Source of the DNA: Chromera velia
Lineage: Eukaryota > Sar > Chromeraceae
Length of the DNA: 64,000 nucleotides
Assembly: GCA_018398765.1 (NCBI GenBank)
Contig: JAHBMJ010000079.1
Span: 1 to 64,000, forward strand
Direction of reading: 5' to 3'
Both the position numbers and the translations under genes were made by a program. Shown one piece after another: positions 24,815 to 36,706 of the stretch; position 1 is the first letter of the stretch, and the number at the start of each line of letters is the position of its first letter. Below the pieces are notes generated by a model that worked only from the letters and a program-made list of their open reading frames with translations, was not told the DNA's origin and did not search any database.

Positions 24815-27554
24815 TCAAACTGAGTATGGTGCTTCCATAGAATAGTTGGTCTGATAGATTGATCTGGTCCTTCCTTTACGAGCCACACGAGAGAAAGTAT
24901 TGTGCTTAAAAAAAATGTGACTACCTGTGGAAAGAGACCGTAAATGGTAACCCACAGAGAGAAAATTTTTTTTCGAGGAAGGGTAGAACCAGATGAAGCC
25001 AGACCACTGGTGTACGTCGTGGATTGTTGCGATGGAAGCACAGAAGAAGAGGAAAACACTGTGGTGATTGGTTCTCTGCCGAGGTTGTATGTGAAGTTCT
25101 GTCGGCCTCGGAAGATTTAATGTTCCCTGAGACGTAAACCTCAGGAAGATGAGACTGAACGAAGGCCTCGTTGATGGCAGATCGAGCATGCTGATGGAAA
25201 ACCTCTCTCTAGTCCCCTTTTTGAAGATTGCTTCCACAGAAATGGAAAGAGAGGGAGGCAGGTGACTCTCTAAATCGAGAGCGAAGGAGGGAAAAGAGAA
25301 ATAGTGAGTCCGAAAAGGGTGAGACGCTGTTGTCAATTCGGACTGTTGTCAGTCTGATGGTGAGGACTCGACACGGCAGATCGATGGAAAGCCCGCGTGA
25401 GATCGGAGTGCAGAGGAAGTGTTTCTGTCAAATTCTGTGCGTGCTCTTCTCAGTCATCTTGTCGTGTTGTGTAGGGACCTGCGCAAATTGGGAGAAGGAG
25501 CTGCTTGCTGTAGACTCCAGAGAGGGCAGGGCACGATAGAACAAGGGGTGACTGAGGAAACGGGCAGACAGAGCATGGACCGTACTTCCAGTCATTCCGA
25601 CCTGTGCATGAAAAAACGACTCAAACGAGTCTGCGTCTTTCTGATTCCTTTTGCATAGACTCTTGTGAGGTTGGACTGCCTGCCGTGGAGGTAGGTGGCA
25701 TATCATGAAGAGCAACGAAGGAAGAAGAGACCGCAGGGTGTGAGAATACCTGGTCGCCCGGACAGGACCCTAGACAAGAAGAAAATAAGTCAGCTGACTG
25801 TATGTATGTATCGTCCCTATATTTTCGTTTTCATAGAATGAAAAAGGAGGACACAGGGAAATGATAGTCAGCGAAAGCGCCTGGAAATCCTCAGTACTCA
25901 CTTTGTGTGAGGGCGCCCGGTAGGAGAGAAATTTCAATGGATGAAGAAGAGTAGAAGGACGGGAAGAAATCAAACAAAAAGAAGAAAGAATGAATGAGAA
26001 AAAGAAGAAGAAGAAGAAGAAAAAGAAGAAGAAGAAGAAGAGGAAAAGAATAAGAAGAAAGAGTGGGATCATGAAAAGAGAGAGGAGATCGAGAACGGTG
26101 GAAAGGCGCATCCAACTTATTAAGATTGGTGCTGCCTGATGAACGGAAGAAATTTGAAAAGCCTATGTGTGCCTCTAACTTACTAATAGTGGCGCCACAC
26201 AGAGGCCTGTACCGACAGTGACGGCAGGCTGATCAAAACAAGCCATGTAAAGATATACGAGGCCTATCTGGAAGGCTAGAAGCTGTAGAGCATCCAGAGT
26301 CGAAGAAGAAAAGGCGAGCCGAGTCTCGCCATATACGCTCTCGGTCAAGGACTTCAGAAGTACATGTTTGATCTGCCCAGTGGGTGAGAATGATTCCCTG
26401 TGTTTCTCTACCGCGACAGAGTTCGGTGCGAGGTAAAAGTACAAAAAAGAGAAAGAAGAGAATGGAAGAAAGAAGAGAAAAAAGCCGAAGAGAAAAGAAG
26501 ATGGCAGAAAGAAATGAATAGATGAGTGCACATTGTCGAGATCATGAGTATTGGAAGTAGATGAAAGTGCACTGGATTGAAACAGATGATGAGAGAACGA
26601 ACGGGAGAGTGGAGATGCAGGGGTGTATCCAAATGAATAAAAGACGACTGACCGACTGCATTCGCATTGCTACCCACCCGTCCCACCCCAAAAACATTCA
26701 TGAGTCTATTGCTTTAGTCAATGACTGAATGTTTTATAACCAGTCGAGCTCTCCTTACGATTGAGGACAATCGTTTGTGAGAGAGGGGGATGGTGGTTGG
26801 TGTCGCAGTATCTATCAGTGTAGGAGAGAATGGGAAAGAATGGATTAGAGGAAGTAGAAAGAATGAAGGTGAAAAGGAGAGATAGGAGAATGGAAGAGGG
26901 ATTGAAGAGATGAAGAAAGACTCAAAGGATAGAATGGAGAAGGAAAGAATGAATATTCTTATCTTTGTCTTGTCTCTAACCTTATCCCCGTCCGTTTTCG
27001 CTACCTGAACCTAATCCTTCTGTCTTGTGCCTTGCTGCTGAAAAAGAATGAAAGAAAAGCAGGACAAGGTCCTGGAATGAAAGAAAATAAAAGGGGAATG
27101 AAAACAGGGGAAAGGTGGAAAGAGAAAGAAGGAAACGGAAATATAGACAACAGCTTGAGAAGTTGCTACCGCACTTTTTCCGTGAGGAGGGAGAGGTGTA
27201 CACTGATTGATGTACTGACATACTGATTGACATACTAACACACTGACGCTGAATGGAATGACTCGAAGACACTTCCTCTCATGTTTTTCTATCTCTCTTT
27301 ATTCTTCTTTTAAGGCATCTCGATGCAGATTCTTTTCTCTCTGTCTTGATTCTTATTTTTTTATACATATTTGATCTCTCTCTGTATATTCTTGCATACC
27401 TCCTCTCTGAAGCGAGTTGGCATGTGCATTCGCAGGATCTCTTTGTCTTTTCCGACTGCGAAAGTGTTTCTAGTGTTTTCTCCCTGATGCATGCCGAACC
27501 AGAACCACTTTACGGGAGGAGAACTCCACTGTGCAGACACCACCTCTTGAGTAC
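24815..27554 (-). CDS. Unrecognised multi-TM protein, exons only partly resolved
   Basis: Several minus-strand exon candidates have good splice ends. 27400-27554 (WSSPPVKWFWFGMHQGEN...TRFREE) has acceptor ctacag and donor gtatgc. 26184-26407 (SPTGQIKHVLLKSLTESVYG, then LQLLAFQIGLVYLYMACFDQ and APLL) has donor gtaagt and joins in phase to an exon from 26135 (AAPILISWMRLSTVLDLL). 25479-25601 (GMTGSTVHALSARFLSHPLF...FSQFAQ) is 123 nt with both splice sites. A hydrophobic stretch at about 24890-25010 (FSLWVTIYGLFPQVVTFFL) may be a last TM exon. A membrane transporter is possible, but no family is recognised. The start and end are not defined. The gene lies wholly inside the LTR-like element and antisense to it. 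Confidence 0.4.
25985..26062 (+). repeat. (GAA)n microsatellite
   Basis: Near-perfect gaagaagaa tract with a few lysine-type aaa interruptions, within the interior of the LTR-like element. On the minus strand it is (TTC)n and probably lies in an intron of the membrane-protein gene. Confidence 0.85.
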
Positions 27555-27948
27555 CTGTAGTGTCGTCATTCATTGTTTACAAAATAAGTAGATAGATGAT
27601 GAGTGAAAGTGTATGACTGGCTGTGGGGCGATCTCTATATGAGCTCATATTATTGTGCAGTGACAGATCCGTGAAGCTTCTTGTGGTGACTGATCGCTTG
27701 CACGTGCTGTCATCCCGTTTTCGTTTGTTTCAGATAGTGATGTTCAAGATGAATGGTTGGTACTCCACGCACACGCTGATGGCAGTGTCCGACAACCCGT
27801 GTTGGTCGTTGCATACCAATTTCTTGTGTGATTCGAATCCGATACGAAAAAGAAAAGCAAAGAGAACCAAGAAAGAATGAATCGAATTGCGAGGGAGAGA
27901 AATTGTGAAGGAAAGTATGAGGACACACTCTCTTTAAGGGCAGGCATG

Positions 27949-28240
27949 TGTAACGTGAATGCCTGCTTTGCGGCGTTAACACAAAACGTACCAGCGTCAG
28001 GCGGCGGCGCGGGTCCTAGCGCACGCGTTTCTCAGACAACACTAATCAATATCAGACTGAGCAGTTTGCGTCTATTTGTGACGGTCTGTCCGCTTTGCAT
28101 GCAGAGTAAAAGGAAATTAAACAGATCGATCTAGGATGAATGTTTCTAGAATAAGCCAACCGTTCACTCCTTCTTCGTGTCGTTACTTTTATGCCTTGAA
28201 ATATGAGTTCCGTTACCGCTAGACTACTGATTATGTTACA
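27949..28240 (+). repeat. Right 292-bp LTR-like repeat
   Basis: Same length as the copy at 24453-24744, beginning TGTAACGTGAATGCC and ending gattatgttaca. It is immediately followed by gtccacaaatttg, the right half of a family A repeat. Confidence 0.8.
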
Positions 28241-28600
28241 GTCCACAAATTTGATTGATGCACACCATCGGGGGCTTGAGCATGTCTTGTGTAGGTATAT
28301 GGGGCGGGGGCTATGGCAACGCGTACGAAGTATGCTTTTCGGGACCGCGCAAGCATACACTTACAACTCTGTGCGAGTTACTTGATGGGCACGCGTGTGT
28401 GAAGTAATTAAGGTGTGTGCGATCGCGGCTCCGTGCGAGTTGCTTGAGGGGTATATTTTGGAATTCGGGCGACACCGTGATAGATGGAGATAGAAGCGAC
28501 CCCCCCCGCAAAAATGAAAAAATGCGTTATGCGAGTGCGTGCGATCTCAGGGCCTCTCGGCTGATCTCAGCAGAGCTGAGCTGCCCCCCGAGGCGATTGG
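28241..28600 (+). repeat. Right part of the split family A repeat
   Basis: From gtccacaaatttgattg to gccccccgaggcgat. It corresponds to the part of family A missing after 24452. The downstream DNA (28600-28650) has a run of TGCATGCATGC. Confidence 0.8.
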
Positions 28601-29091
28601 TCCGGTATGTGTCCGGTATGCATAGGCAATGCATGCATGCATGCGTGCATCCATGCATCTTTCCGGTCATTAATTCGATCGCGTCCATTTATATATAAAG
28701 ATCGATCACCTGAAATTGAACAGTGGGGAGGACGTTGAAGACCGAGTCAAGATGATCTCAGCTGGCACCAGCACGTGATCAAAACACACAGTCAGGCTTC
28801 ACCCTTCTCGATCACTTTCCCGCAGATCTGTGGCGTGACAGTCTGACCCAGGCGTGGCAGAGTGAGTGAGTCCCAGAGGATCACAATTCAGGGGAAGTGA
28901 GAGAAGCAGAGGCGGTCGCCACAAAGCAGAAGGGGGGCAAAACTTGCTACACAAGGCTGTTGAGTCTACGAATTTCGGCAGGGCAACGGGAAGAAGGGTT
29001 TGCCTTCCTTCCCTTCTTTCTATATACGGGGTTGGCCCGATCCTTTTCAAGTTCTTAACCGTTCGCACAGAAGCAGCCTGACGGTTCAGCA
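28600..29091. promoter_or_regulatory. Upstream region of a secreted-protein gene with TGCATGC cluster
   Basis: Contains gcaatgcatgcatgcatgcg at about 28625-28645, some 450 bp before the ATG at 29092. GCATGC-type palindromes are bound by AP2 factors in apicomplexans; a regulatory role here is only inferred. No coding region seen. Confidence 0.3.
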
Positions 29092-31601
29092 ATGACTCCG
29101 TTCACTAGCCTTCTCGCATTTGTTATTGTGTCTTTGTTCTCGCTATCCGCATCAGCGGTCCCTGTCCAAACAGCTCGCGTGAGTGTGGATTCAAAGGGGC
29201 AGCTGCAGGAGGAAGGGGAAAGGGAAAGAGAGCATGTGCCAGTGACAGACCCCCCTCCCCCCTCTACGGACTCTGGATTTCTTCAGAAAGGTGAAGCAGG
29301 TCTTGGTGGGAAGGTAGGGGAGCACAAGGGAAAGAGGAAAGGCAGTAGGGGGTCCCAGGGAGTGATTTCTTACGAGGGGATTGACATTGAGGCACAAGAT
29401 TTGGATGAGGATTTTGACCCTTCCTCCTCAAGTGGAGCAGACGCGAGTGCTGATGGAGGGGTAGACGGGAGTTCAACGGGAGGGGCAGGAGGGGGGTGGC
29501 TGGGTGCATTGAACGTGACCACAGATGACCCTGACCTTCCCAACAAAGTGGGGACCCTGGCATGCAATACAAGATTCGAATTCGCTCGGGGGCCCCTCGT
29601 GAATTCTGGTGAGCTTTGCTGTGACCAGAACAACATCAAACGTTCCCACGACCCCTGGAGCGTCACCAATTCCCAAGACCCAGAGGTTCAAAGGGTCTAC
29701 TGCCAGGCGACTTGTGCAGCAGACAGGGATTGTATCGGGTACTCCTTTTCCTTCACTTACAGAAGTCAGGCAGAGTGCATTATTTGCTCAGCTGTGCCTT
29801 CGTATGAAACAGTAGCGACTGGAGATGGAAACAAAGCAGAATGCTTTTCCGGCTACAAGCAGAGATTCGATACAAAGGAACCCTGCACGGACAAGGACAA
29901 CTGCTACATAGAGTTGTCGCAGAAACTCGGAACCAGGGGCCCTCAGAGAGTAGGGACGCAGTGCGCCGAGTCCTCTCAGAACAATCCAGACCACCAGATC
30001 ATTTTCGATTTTCCAAATCCCGAGGACAAGGAAGCCACAGAAAAGTCCGGACTTGCAGAAACCAGATACCCAGACCTGTGCGCTCTCATGATGGTCGACA
30101 GGATGATGAACCATGACAAGTCAGTCAGTCAGCCAGTCGCACAACCTCATTAATTGGTTGGTCAGTCAGGCCGGCCGGCAAGCACGCAGGCAGTCATAAA
30201 AGACGGGCAAGCAGTCAGTCAGGAAGTCAGGCCATCATTCAGGCAATCAGTCGGTCTGTCAGTCATTCAGGCAGGCAAGCAGGCAAACATGCAAAGCCAT
30301 GGTTAGTCAGTCAGTCCACCATGAACACCGCAGAGGATCTTATTCAAATCTTTGATGACTTGTTGTTCCGCGACTGCGCAAGCTGGAGGAAGATAATTCA
30401 GGGGCTGCAGAGTTTTTTGTTGCCGGTTGACGGCAAGAGTGCAACGCACTTCTGGTAGACATGATGAAGTCCCTCAGTTGCAGGATTGCGTCATTCAATT
30501 GTCAATGACTGAAGGGAAATTTCTCTCTGCCCGCTTCAAAGTAAGCGGATGAATACCCCCTATCCGATTTTTCCTGTCTTGTTCTGTTTGTATCTTCGTA
30601 TTGCTTTGCCATGGATTTCCGATTGTAAACGCCACACGTGTGTGCAGATGGGTGTACAAGTGTTCGGGAGTCCAACTGTCGGGAGAGGGCACTGATACCC
30701 AAATTCAGTGCGTTTTTGCGGACAGAGAGGAAACACCATCAGGCACCGTCGGAGGAACGGCAGTCACAGCGTCAACAAAGATTGTCACCCCTTTGTGTCA
30801 GTCATTTACTAGCTGTGTTTGTCAGGCTTTGAACGTACAGACTTATGTTCTCATGGGGAAATGGTTTGTTTCTCACTGCAGTGACGGCTTAGACCAAGAT
30901 GTCCGGGACAGACACAAGGGCGGAGCAGATCCGTCTATGCTTTCTGATGTCTCTCCACCTGTCTGCTTTTTGTCTCACCTGAGTGGTGAGAATGCATGAA
31001 AACAACAGTCTGCATTTCAACCATGGAGCGCTTGGCGATGGCCTCCATCTCCAACAAATCGATTCAGTGTCTGACGTTTCTCAGTAAGCGACAGAAGAAA
31101 CAAAGAAAATCAGAGAGCATCCACGCCTCTTCAGGCAGACCGATGGATGTCCTGGATCGTCTCTCTTCTTTCCTTTGCCTCCTGCATGAAGGTCTCAGAA
31201 GGCAAACAAAGTTCATTCATTCACTCTTGCATGCACATCCATCCGCAGGTCCGATTTTGGTCCCAGAGGCTGGCGACCTCCCAGCAAATGCGGATGGTAA
31301 ATTTCCTCTCGATGTGGCAGGCATGACATTCTGTGAGGACCGCACAACCCTTCCCGTGAACATCACAGACCCAGAAGATCCTTCGACCAACGTCACTTTG
31401 TTCATTCCCTTTGACTGCAACACGGTCTATGTGAAGGGCACACAGGTAGCAGACGACACAGGCGTACACGACCCGAAGTGCGACCCCAACGACGTCGACG
31501 ACAACGGGTACCTATCCGAAAAATGCTGCAGCCTTCCGCTTTGGGAAACGGAAGACGTGCTCCTCTGGTTTGAAACCAACAAAAAGTCAGCCAGCCAGTA
31601 G
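29092..31601 (+). CDS. Secreted protein with apple/PAN-like Cys segment
   Basis: Proposed exons: 29092-30119, 30648-about 30820 and 31249-31601. Donor GACAA|gtcagt (phase 2) matches acceptor gtgcag|A; the last acceptor (ccgcag|GT) needs phase 1, which donor gtcagg at 30821 provides (gtgttt at 30816 could be used instead). The total is about 517 residues. It starts with a signal peptide (MTPFTSLLAFVIVSLFSLS...SASA). Residues of about 30-145 are low complexity. Then comes a Cys-rich region (CQATCAADRDCIGYSF; ECIICSAVPSYETV) whose spacing resembles apple/PAN adhesion modules. The last exon has further Cys (FCEDRTTLPVNITDPED; EKCCSLPLWETED) and two N-glycosylation-type NxT/NxS sites. It ends at TAG 31599. 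Secretion and adhesion are inferences. Confidence 0.72.
30119..30300 (+). repeat. Degenerate (CAGT)n tract in intron
   Basis: Repeated agtcagtc/ggcaggcaag words over about 180 bases, directly after the 5' splice site of the secreted protein gene's first intron. Confidence 0.7.
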
Positions 31602-33830
31602 CTTGCTTGCAGACTCTCACACAGAAACCTGCAACCAGAAACGAGGGGGATGTGTGTGCATACATACAGAAATGACCCTATGCAAAAAAGGACAGCGAGA
31701 TTGGAAGTCCGTCCCTCAGGTTTGGTTTAAGGGATAAGACAGTTGAAGCCCAATCCAGTCAGATAAGAAGAATTGTGGGGGATGAGATATGGTGCAAGGG
31801 TCGTGTCCGTATCTTTTAGTTGTTTCGGTGGGCTGTTCGATCATCGTTTGACGCAACCCTGACGCAGCTCACGCCCAGTCAGACGTATTTTAGATGCTCG
31901 CAGACGAAACTTTTCATCCCTGTAGTCAAATAATATCACTTGGGAGCTTCGAGGGCAGTTGTACCAGTTCGTCTTCGCGTCCTTATGTGTGTCAATCTGG
32001 CGGTATGCTTGCTAGTTTCTCTCTAAAAGTCTCTCTCGCGTTGTCAACCCGTGCTATCTGTTTGCAGTTTGACTACGTCTCAGTACGATGCTCGTACGAT
32101 TTTTGGGGAGGACCGTCTAATATCCGAGATCTGCTACAAAGCCTGCAAGAGATGTGAGCCGGATCCATGGCCCACCTACAAGAGAGCCTGATTGATGCGC
32201 TAATTGAGTTGGTGACTTCTCAGACGGTGCATGATGGATCAACGAGTACCCAGATTGGCGGAAAGTCAAAAAAGAAAAAGAAAACAAAAAACCCAGGGCT
32301 CTTCTTTGATAAATCGAAACGTTCTGCCATGGTGGCATGAAAATGGATTATTTGTAGGGCCTCTTTTCTTGCACAACAACACCTCAAAAAAGTATGGTCA
32401 ATTTTAATTTCTGTGCATGTTGCTTAATTGACATAAGCCTGAACACAAACTGCTGTAAAACAAATATGTAATTTGGTAACATTTTTGAATAAAAAAAGTT
32501 AAAAATATAAATCTGCCAGTGTATGAAGATTTAAATGGTGTGTATGAATAAAGCAAGGAACTATAGGCAATATAAACATCTAGATAAACATTGTCTAGGG
32601 AGTTGTAGATAAAAAACACAGATTGTATTTTACCACTAAATTTTGATGGCTACTAACTACTAGACTAACTATGTATAGTTGAGCCTAAGGCTAGGAAAAG
32701 GTTTATTTAGAAAAGGTTCAAATCTGAAAAAGTGAATCTGTTAAACCTGTTGAACTTAGTGAACCTGTTTTGAACCTGTTTTTGAGACCATCCGTAGGAC
32801 TATGCACGCACAGCGGCCACGGCCACTAAGATAAGCTAAAACAAGCCTGGCCAAGCCCGCACGCCGCCCGCAACTTATGAGAAATAACTAAAAAAATAAA
32901 AAGCCAGAGCTGGGTGTCTTGCAAGTTAATTTATTAAATAACAACTGCTTTTAGCTAGGTTTCTAGCCGTTTTAATCTATTGATAACTGCGTTTTCTGGC
33001 CGGACCCGGGTAATTGGGGTCAAAGAACCATAAAGGCGCTGACTTAGGGGCCAGGCTAAGCCATATAGGCCGGGAGCGCGGCGGGGTTAACGATAGGGAT
33101 AGCTATCGTATCGTATCGGTATCGTATCGGAATTTAAGGTTCCCCAAAAGGGGGGTATCGACGTATCATCAATAATTTCGATACTGACATAAAATTTTTA
33201 GCGTACGAGGCTAAAACCTAGTGCAAACGGTATCATTCGTAAAACTGTAAACTTTTTATAAAAATCTCATATTTTTAAAGAGTTAACTTTACTTAGAAAA
33301 TGAGCTCCGAAACGTTTAGAAGACCAAATTATAAGGGGGGCTTGGCCCCTCTAACCCCCCCCTTACAAAGAGTCAACACATCATGAGATTGAGAATGACT
33401 TCATCAACACATCGTTCCTGGAAATCTTATACCAGACGTAAACTGTTAGACTCGATTTTATTCTGATGAGTATGCTAAAATCACCCAAATGCAAGTGAAT
33501 GCATACAAAATTTACAGCAAAACACAGATATCCATATATGCTATTCTGCACTCACAAAGGAACTATGTAGATTTGCAGTACAAAAAAGAAAGAAAAAATA
33601 AGCTATGCAGCAAGCAGCTTAGCTTAGACTCTCTTGTCAATGAGCGACGTGGTGGTTGATACTCAGCGAGCGGAGTGAAGAGAAAATTGAGGTTAAAGGT
33701 CTGATAATGTGCAGCAGTCTGTATGCTTATCTGTATGTGTGTACATCTCCATAAAAATTAACCAATACGCAAAACGGCCAGCTGAGACTTCAAAGCTACA
33801 ACAATTTAGTGGAATACATCCATGGTGAGA
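31602..33830. other. Intergenic, AT-rich, mostly decayed repeat DNA
   Basis: 31894-32157 holds an 87-codon ORF with no supporting feature. 32400-33000 is AT-rich. At 33090-33131 there is a run of cgtatcg/tatcggtatc words that reappears in inverse orientation at about 37392-37461. No gene supported. Confidence 0.5.
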
Positions 33831-33839
33831 CACTCTTTA

Positions 33840-34440
33840 GCTTTCTAGACTTTGGGGAAGCCCTCTCCTTCCTTTGCGGAGCGGGCACAAGTGACTTGTC
33901 AAACTCACCGGTCATTCCAGGGAGGGCAAATCCAGTTCCGGAAAAACAAAAACAACACTACTTACGGTATTAGGAGTTCCTTCTGCATAAATGAAAGCAT
34001 AAAGGAGACCAAGACAAACACGTTGGACTACAAAGGTTCCTACAAGGAAACAGATAGACGGTCCTGGTGTGTGTTTTGTGATTTACAGGGTGTGAAGACC
34101 AAACCGTTGCTGGAAGCTAGGTCAACGGCAAAAAACGAGCAGCGAGTCGCCAAGTGGCAAGCTTTTGTAAAAGATGAGATTATCAGAGGTATGTTCAGTA
34201 GTTAAACATCAATGGTAAAGTGGTAAGCTTCAATGGCAGAGTATGGATGTCACCAAATAACATGTAGTGACCTCAATCGTGACTAACCTTTCCGAATCTC
34301 AGTTCGCCTATGTTGACATCCTGGTCGATCCAGTCACTCCTAAAGCTCCAAGACGGCACGAAAAGAAGAGACAACACTATGAAAAGACAATTCTTAGACT
34401 ACTGTCCTTTAGCTGTTTAGACGTTGGCCAGTAAGCCAAC
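33840..34440 (+). pseudogene. Decayed repeat-encoded protein, copy 1
   Basis: The ORF 33852-34205 gives YKGSYKETDRRSWCVFCDLQ, GVKTKPLLEARSTAKNEQR and KDEIIRGMFSS. Homologous sequence lies in inverse orientation at 48745-49330. Similarity continues about 230 bp past the stop (atcgtgactaacctttcc; gacgttggccagt). It is probably the 3' part of a transposase-type gene with a C-x2-C finger, but family membership could not be established. The copies differ enough to be old. Confidence 0.5.
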
Positions 34441-34739
34441 TCTGATAGGGTAACAACGGGTTAAGCAACTTTGCATGCTGAGGAGATGAAATTTCTATCC
34501 GCCTGACGTTTATAATGTGCCCACACCTTACCTTGTTTTTTCCCCTTCTGGCTGTTATGATGCTTTAGTTGTCCAGAACGGTTTTGTTTAGAAAACGGAA
34601 ATGATGAAGCTTTGTTAGATTGGATACAGTGTACATGCAGTCTTGTCTTAAAGCCAAGTCGGGCTGTTCTGGCCGCTGAAGCTAAATTCAGTGCACGTTG
34701 GAGCCGGTTCCGCATGCATTCATCCATGCATGCAGCTAG

Positions 34740-35705
34740 ATACCCTGGACATTAATTTATGTCCATTCTATGCGTGCCTAGGTGCATGTGTAAGACCAAT
34801 TAATCTATTAACGAGATACATCCAACCAGTTGGGTGAGTGCCTCGGGGGGCTATTTAGGGGGTCCGCTAATATTTGATTGATGCCTACCATCGGGGGCTT
34901 GGGCATGTCTTATATACTGCCATGGGGCGGAGGCCACGGTAACATGCGTAAACTATGCTTTTCAAGACCGCGTGCGCGTTGTATATATGATTGTATATAT
35001 GAAGCAACTCCGTGCAAGTTACTTGAGGAGCACGCATGCGCAAAGTATATATCGATAATTATAAGACATGTGCGATCGCGGCTCCGTGCGAGTTGCCTGA
35101 GGGGCATATTTTGAAACTCGGGCGACACCGTAACAGAGACAGAACCAATCTCTCCCCCCAAAAATAAAAAAATGCGTTATGCCAGTGTGTGCGATCTCAG
35201 GGCCTCTCGGCTGATCTTAGCACAGCTGAGCTGCCCCCCAAGGCAATATAAGACCATCTCCCCCTTTCACTGACCATCCCGCCTGAGTATGAGGTGGGGG
35301 CGTCTCCCTAGCCAAACAAAAGCAAACAACACATGCTATTACTACCTATCCGTTTACTTGTGGCTTTGTTTTCTAATAGCTTTTCTACTCCTCTCTCATA
35401 CACACTTTCTCACTACCGGAGTGTTGCATCGATTAACAGAAGTCCAGGCACCGTAGTTAGATACAGTCAGTCAGTCAGTCTATATAGAGTGTGAAAGAAA
35501 AAGAGCATGCAGATGAACAATGCATGAATGAGTGCGTACATTCTCTGTATCCACGCACGCAGAGGGCGCCAGGCGGCGGCGGCGTCCCCCCCCTCCACGG
35601 CGCATGCTCGTTGGTCAGGGCCAGCCCAGGTCCTGTATGAAGGCCTGCAAAAAAGAAAAAGAAAATCAAACCATACAAATGGACACAAATTAATGTCCAG
35701 GGTAT
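34740..35705 (+). mobile_element. TIR element (family C), copy with a family A insertion
   Basis: Ends: ATACCCTGGACATTAATTT at 34740 and its inverse ending at 35705 (aattaatgtccagggtat). The body from about 35250 on (taagaccatctcccccttt to gaaggcctgca) matches 36763-37205. Between them, 34800-35249 is a family A repeat that is absent from the second copy. No ORF; non-autonomous. A (CAGT)n tract lies at about 35465. Confidence 0.8.
34800..35249 (+). repeat. Family A repeat nested in a TIR element
   Basis: Starts near gagatacatccaaccag and ends gccccccaaggcaat. The related element at 36707-37239 reads ccaat directly into ctaagaccatctcc and so serves as the empty site. Confidence 0.8.
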
Positions 35706-36706
35706 CGTCACCTCTATACCCTAAACCCAAATTTTCTCAAAATGACTATTTTTCTCTTCTGACGGGAAAAATATGAAGACGGGGGCAAATGGTTACCTAG
35801 CCTACCTATTGAGTTAATGACCCAGTTCTAGGACCCAGTTGTACTCTTTCCTTGCTTGCCTTCCCTTCTGCTTGCTCTCTCTGGCTTATTCGTAAAAGGT
35901 TTTCTGGTGCCACCCCCGGAATACGACTAAAATGGGTACCCTTCCACAATTTTTCAGAGATCAGCAAAGAACAGCCGGTGCACTTCCTTTTCCCTCCCAT
36001 CTGTTTTACCTTTCATCACTCTATGCTGCCATGCCTTTCTTTTTACGCCCCTCTATCTCTTCATATAAATAAACATCAGTAGATACAAAAACATACAAAT
36101 TCCTTTCCTCACCCTTTTTGCTCCTCATACCCATCACATTCTTTTCTCTTTTTACGGGCACCCTGAGACCTATGCAATGAAACAGACACACACACGTATA
36201 GAGAAGCACACACACATTTCCCCTTCTTCTGTTTCTTTCTTGCCTCGCCTGCTACTCTTACTGACAGAAAGACTCAATTCTCATTATAGTTTTCCTCCCC
36301 ATTGCTCTCTAGCTTCTACATGCATACGCCCCACGAAGGTACGCAAAACAGCGGTATTTCAAGCTCAATTAAGGCGGGTAATTTTCGGAAAATATATGCA
36401 ACCTCTGCTCAATATTCCAAATTTGTAGTCATCTACTCTCCAGGAAGCGACATGATATCGCAGAATGTCGCAGAATTGAGCAAAAACTGACCGATGCACC
36501 CACTCACCAACCTATCTACCTACCTGTCCCCCGCCCCCCCACACACACACAGGGAAGGGAAGGGAGGCAGGGGAGCAAAAAGCAAAGGAAAAGAGAAAAG
36601 ACTGACTTTTAGAGTCAGGTGCCCTGAGTGTCCTACAGAGACGGCGAGAGCAGTAGAGGCCTGCATTTAAGAGAAAAATAAAAAAACTTAAAGAATTGTT
36701 GTTACC
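35706..36706. other. Spacer between two family C elements, no gene seen
   Basis: Short ORFs only. It contains ccccccacacacacaca at about 36530 and pyrimidine-rich stretches. Nothing supported. Confidence 0.5.

Larger units (their letters stand above)
24453..28240 (+). mobile_element. LTR-like composite element inserted in a family A repeat
   Basis: Two direct 292-bp repeats (24453-24744 and 27949-28240) bound a 3.2-kb interior. Each begins TGTAAC and ends RTTACA, the TG..CA form of retroelement LTRs. The outer flanks are GTCCG (24448-24452) and GTCCA (28241-28245), a likely 5-bp target duplication inside a family A element whose two halves lie on either side. Just after the left repeat, ggtagtagcagagc could be a primer-binding site; aagggcaggca precedes the right repeat and could be a polypurine tract. 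No gag-pol sequence is visible. The interior is dominated by antisense exon-like sequence (see 24815-27554), so this is a non-autonomous element, possibly with a captured gene. Confidence 0.65.

Noticed and set aside
25360-25539. Plus-strand peptide with a signal-like segment (FCQILCVLFSVILSCCVG)
   Set aside because: Overlaps a minus-strand exon candidate (25479-25601) with both splice sites; no plus-strand splice or downstream domain.
31894-32157. 87-codon plus-strand ORF
   Set aside because: No domain, no homologous copy in the window, and within the length expected by chance.
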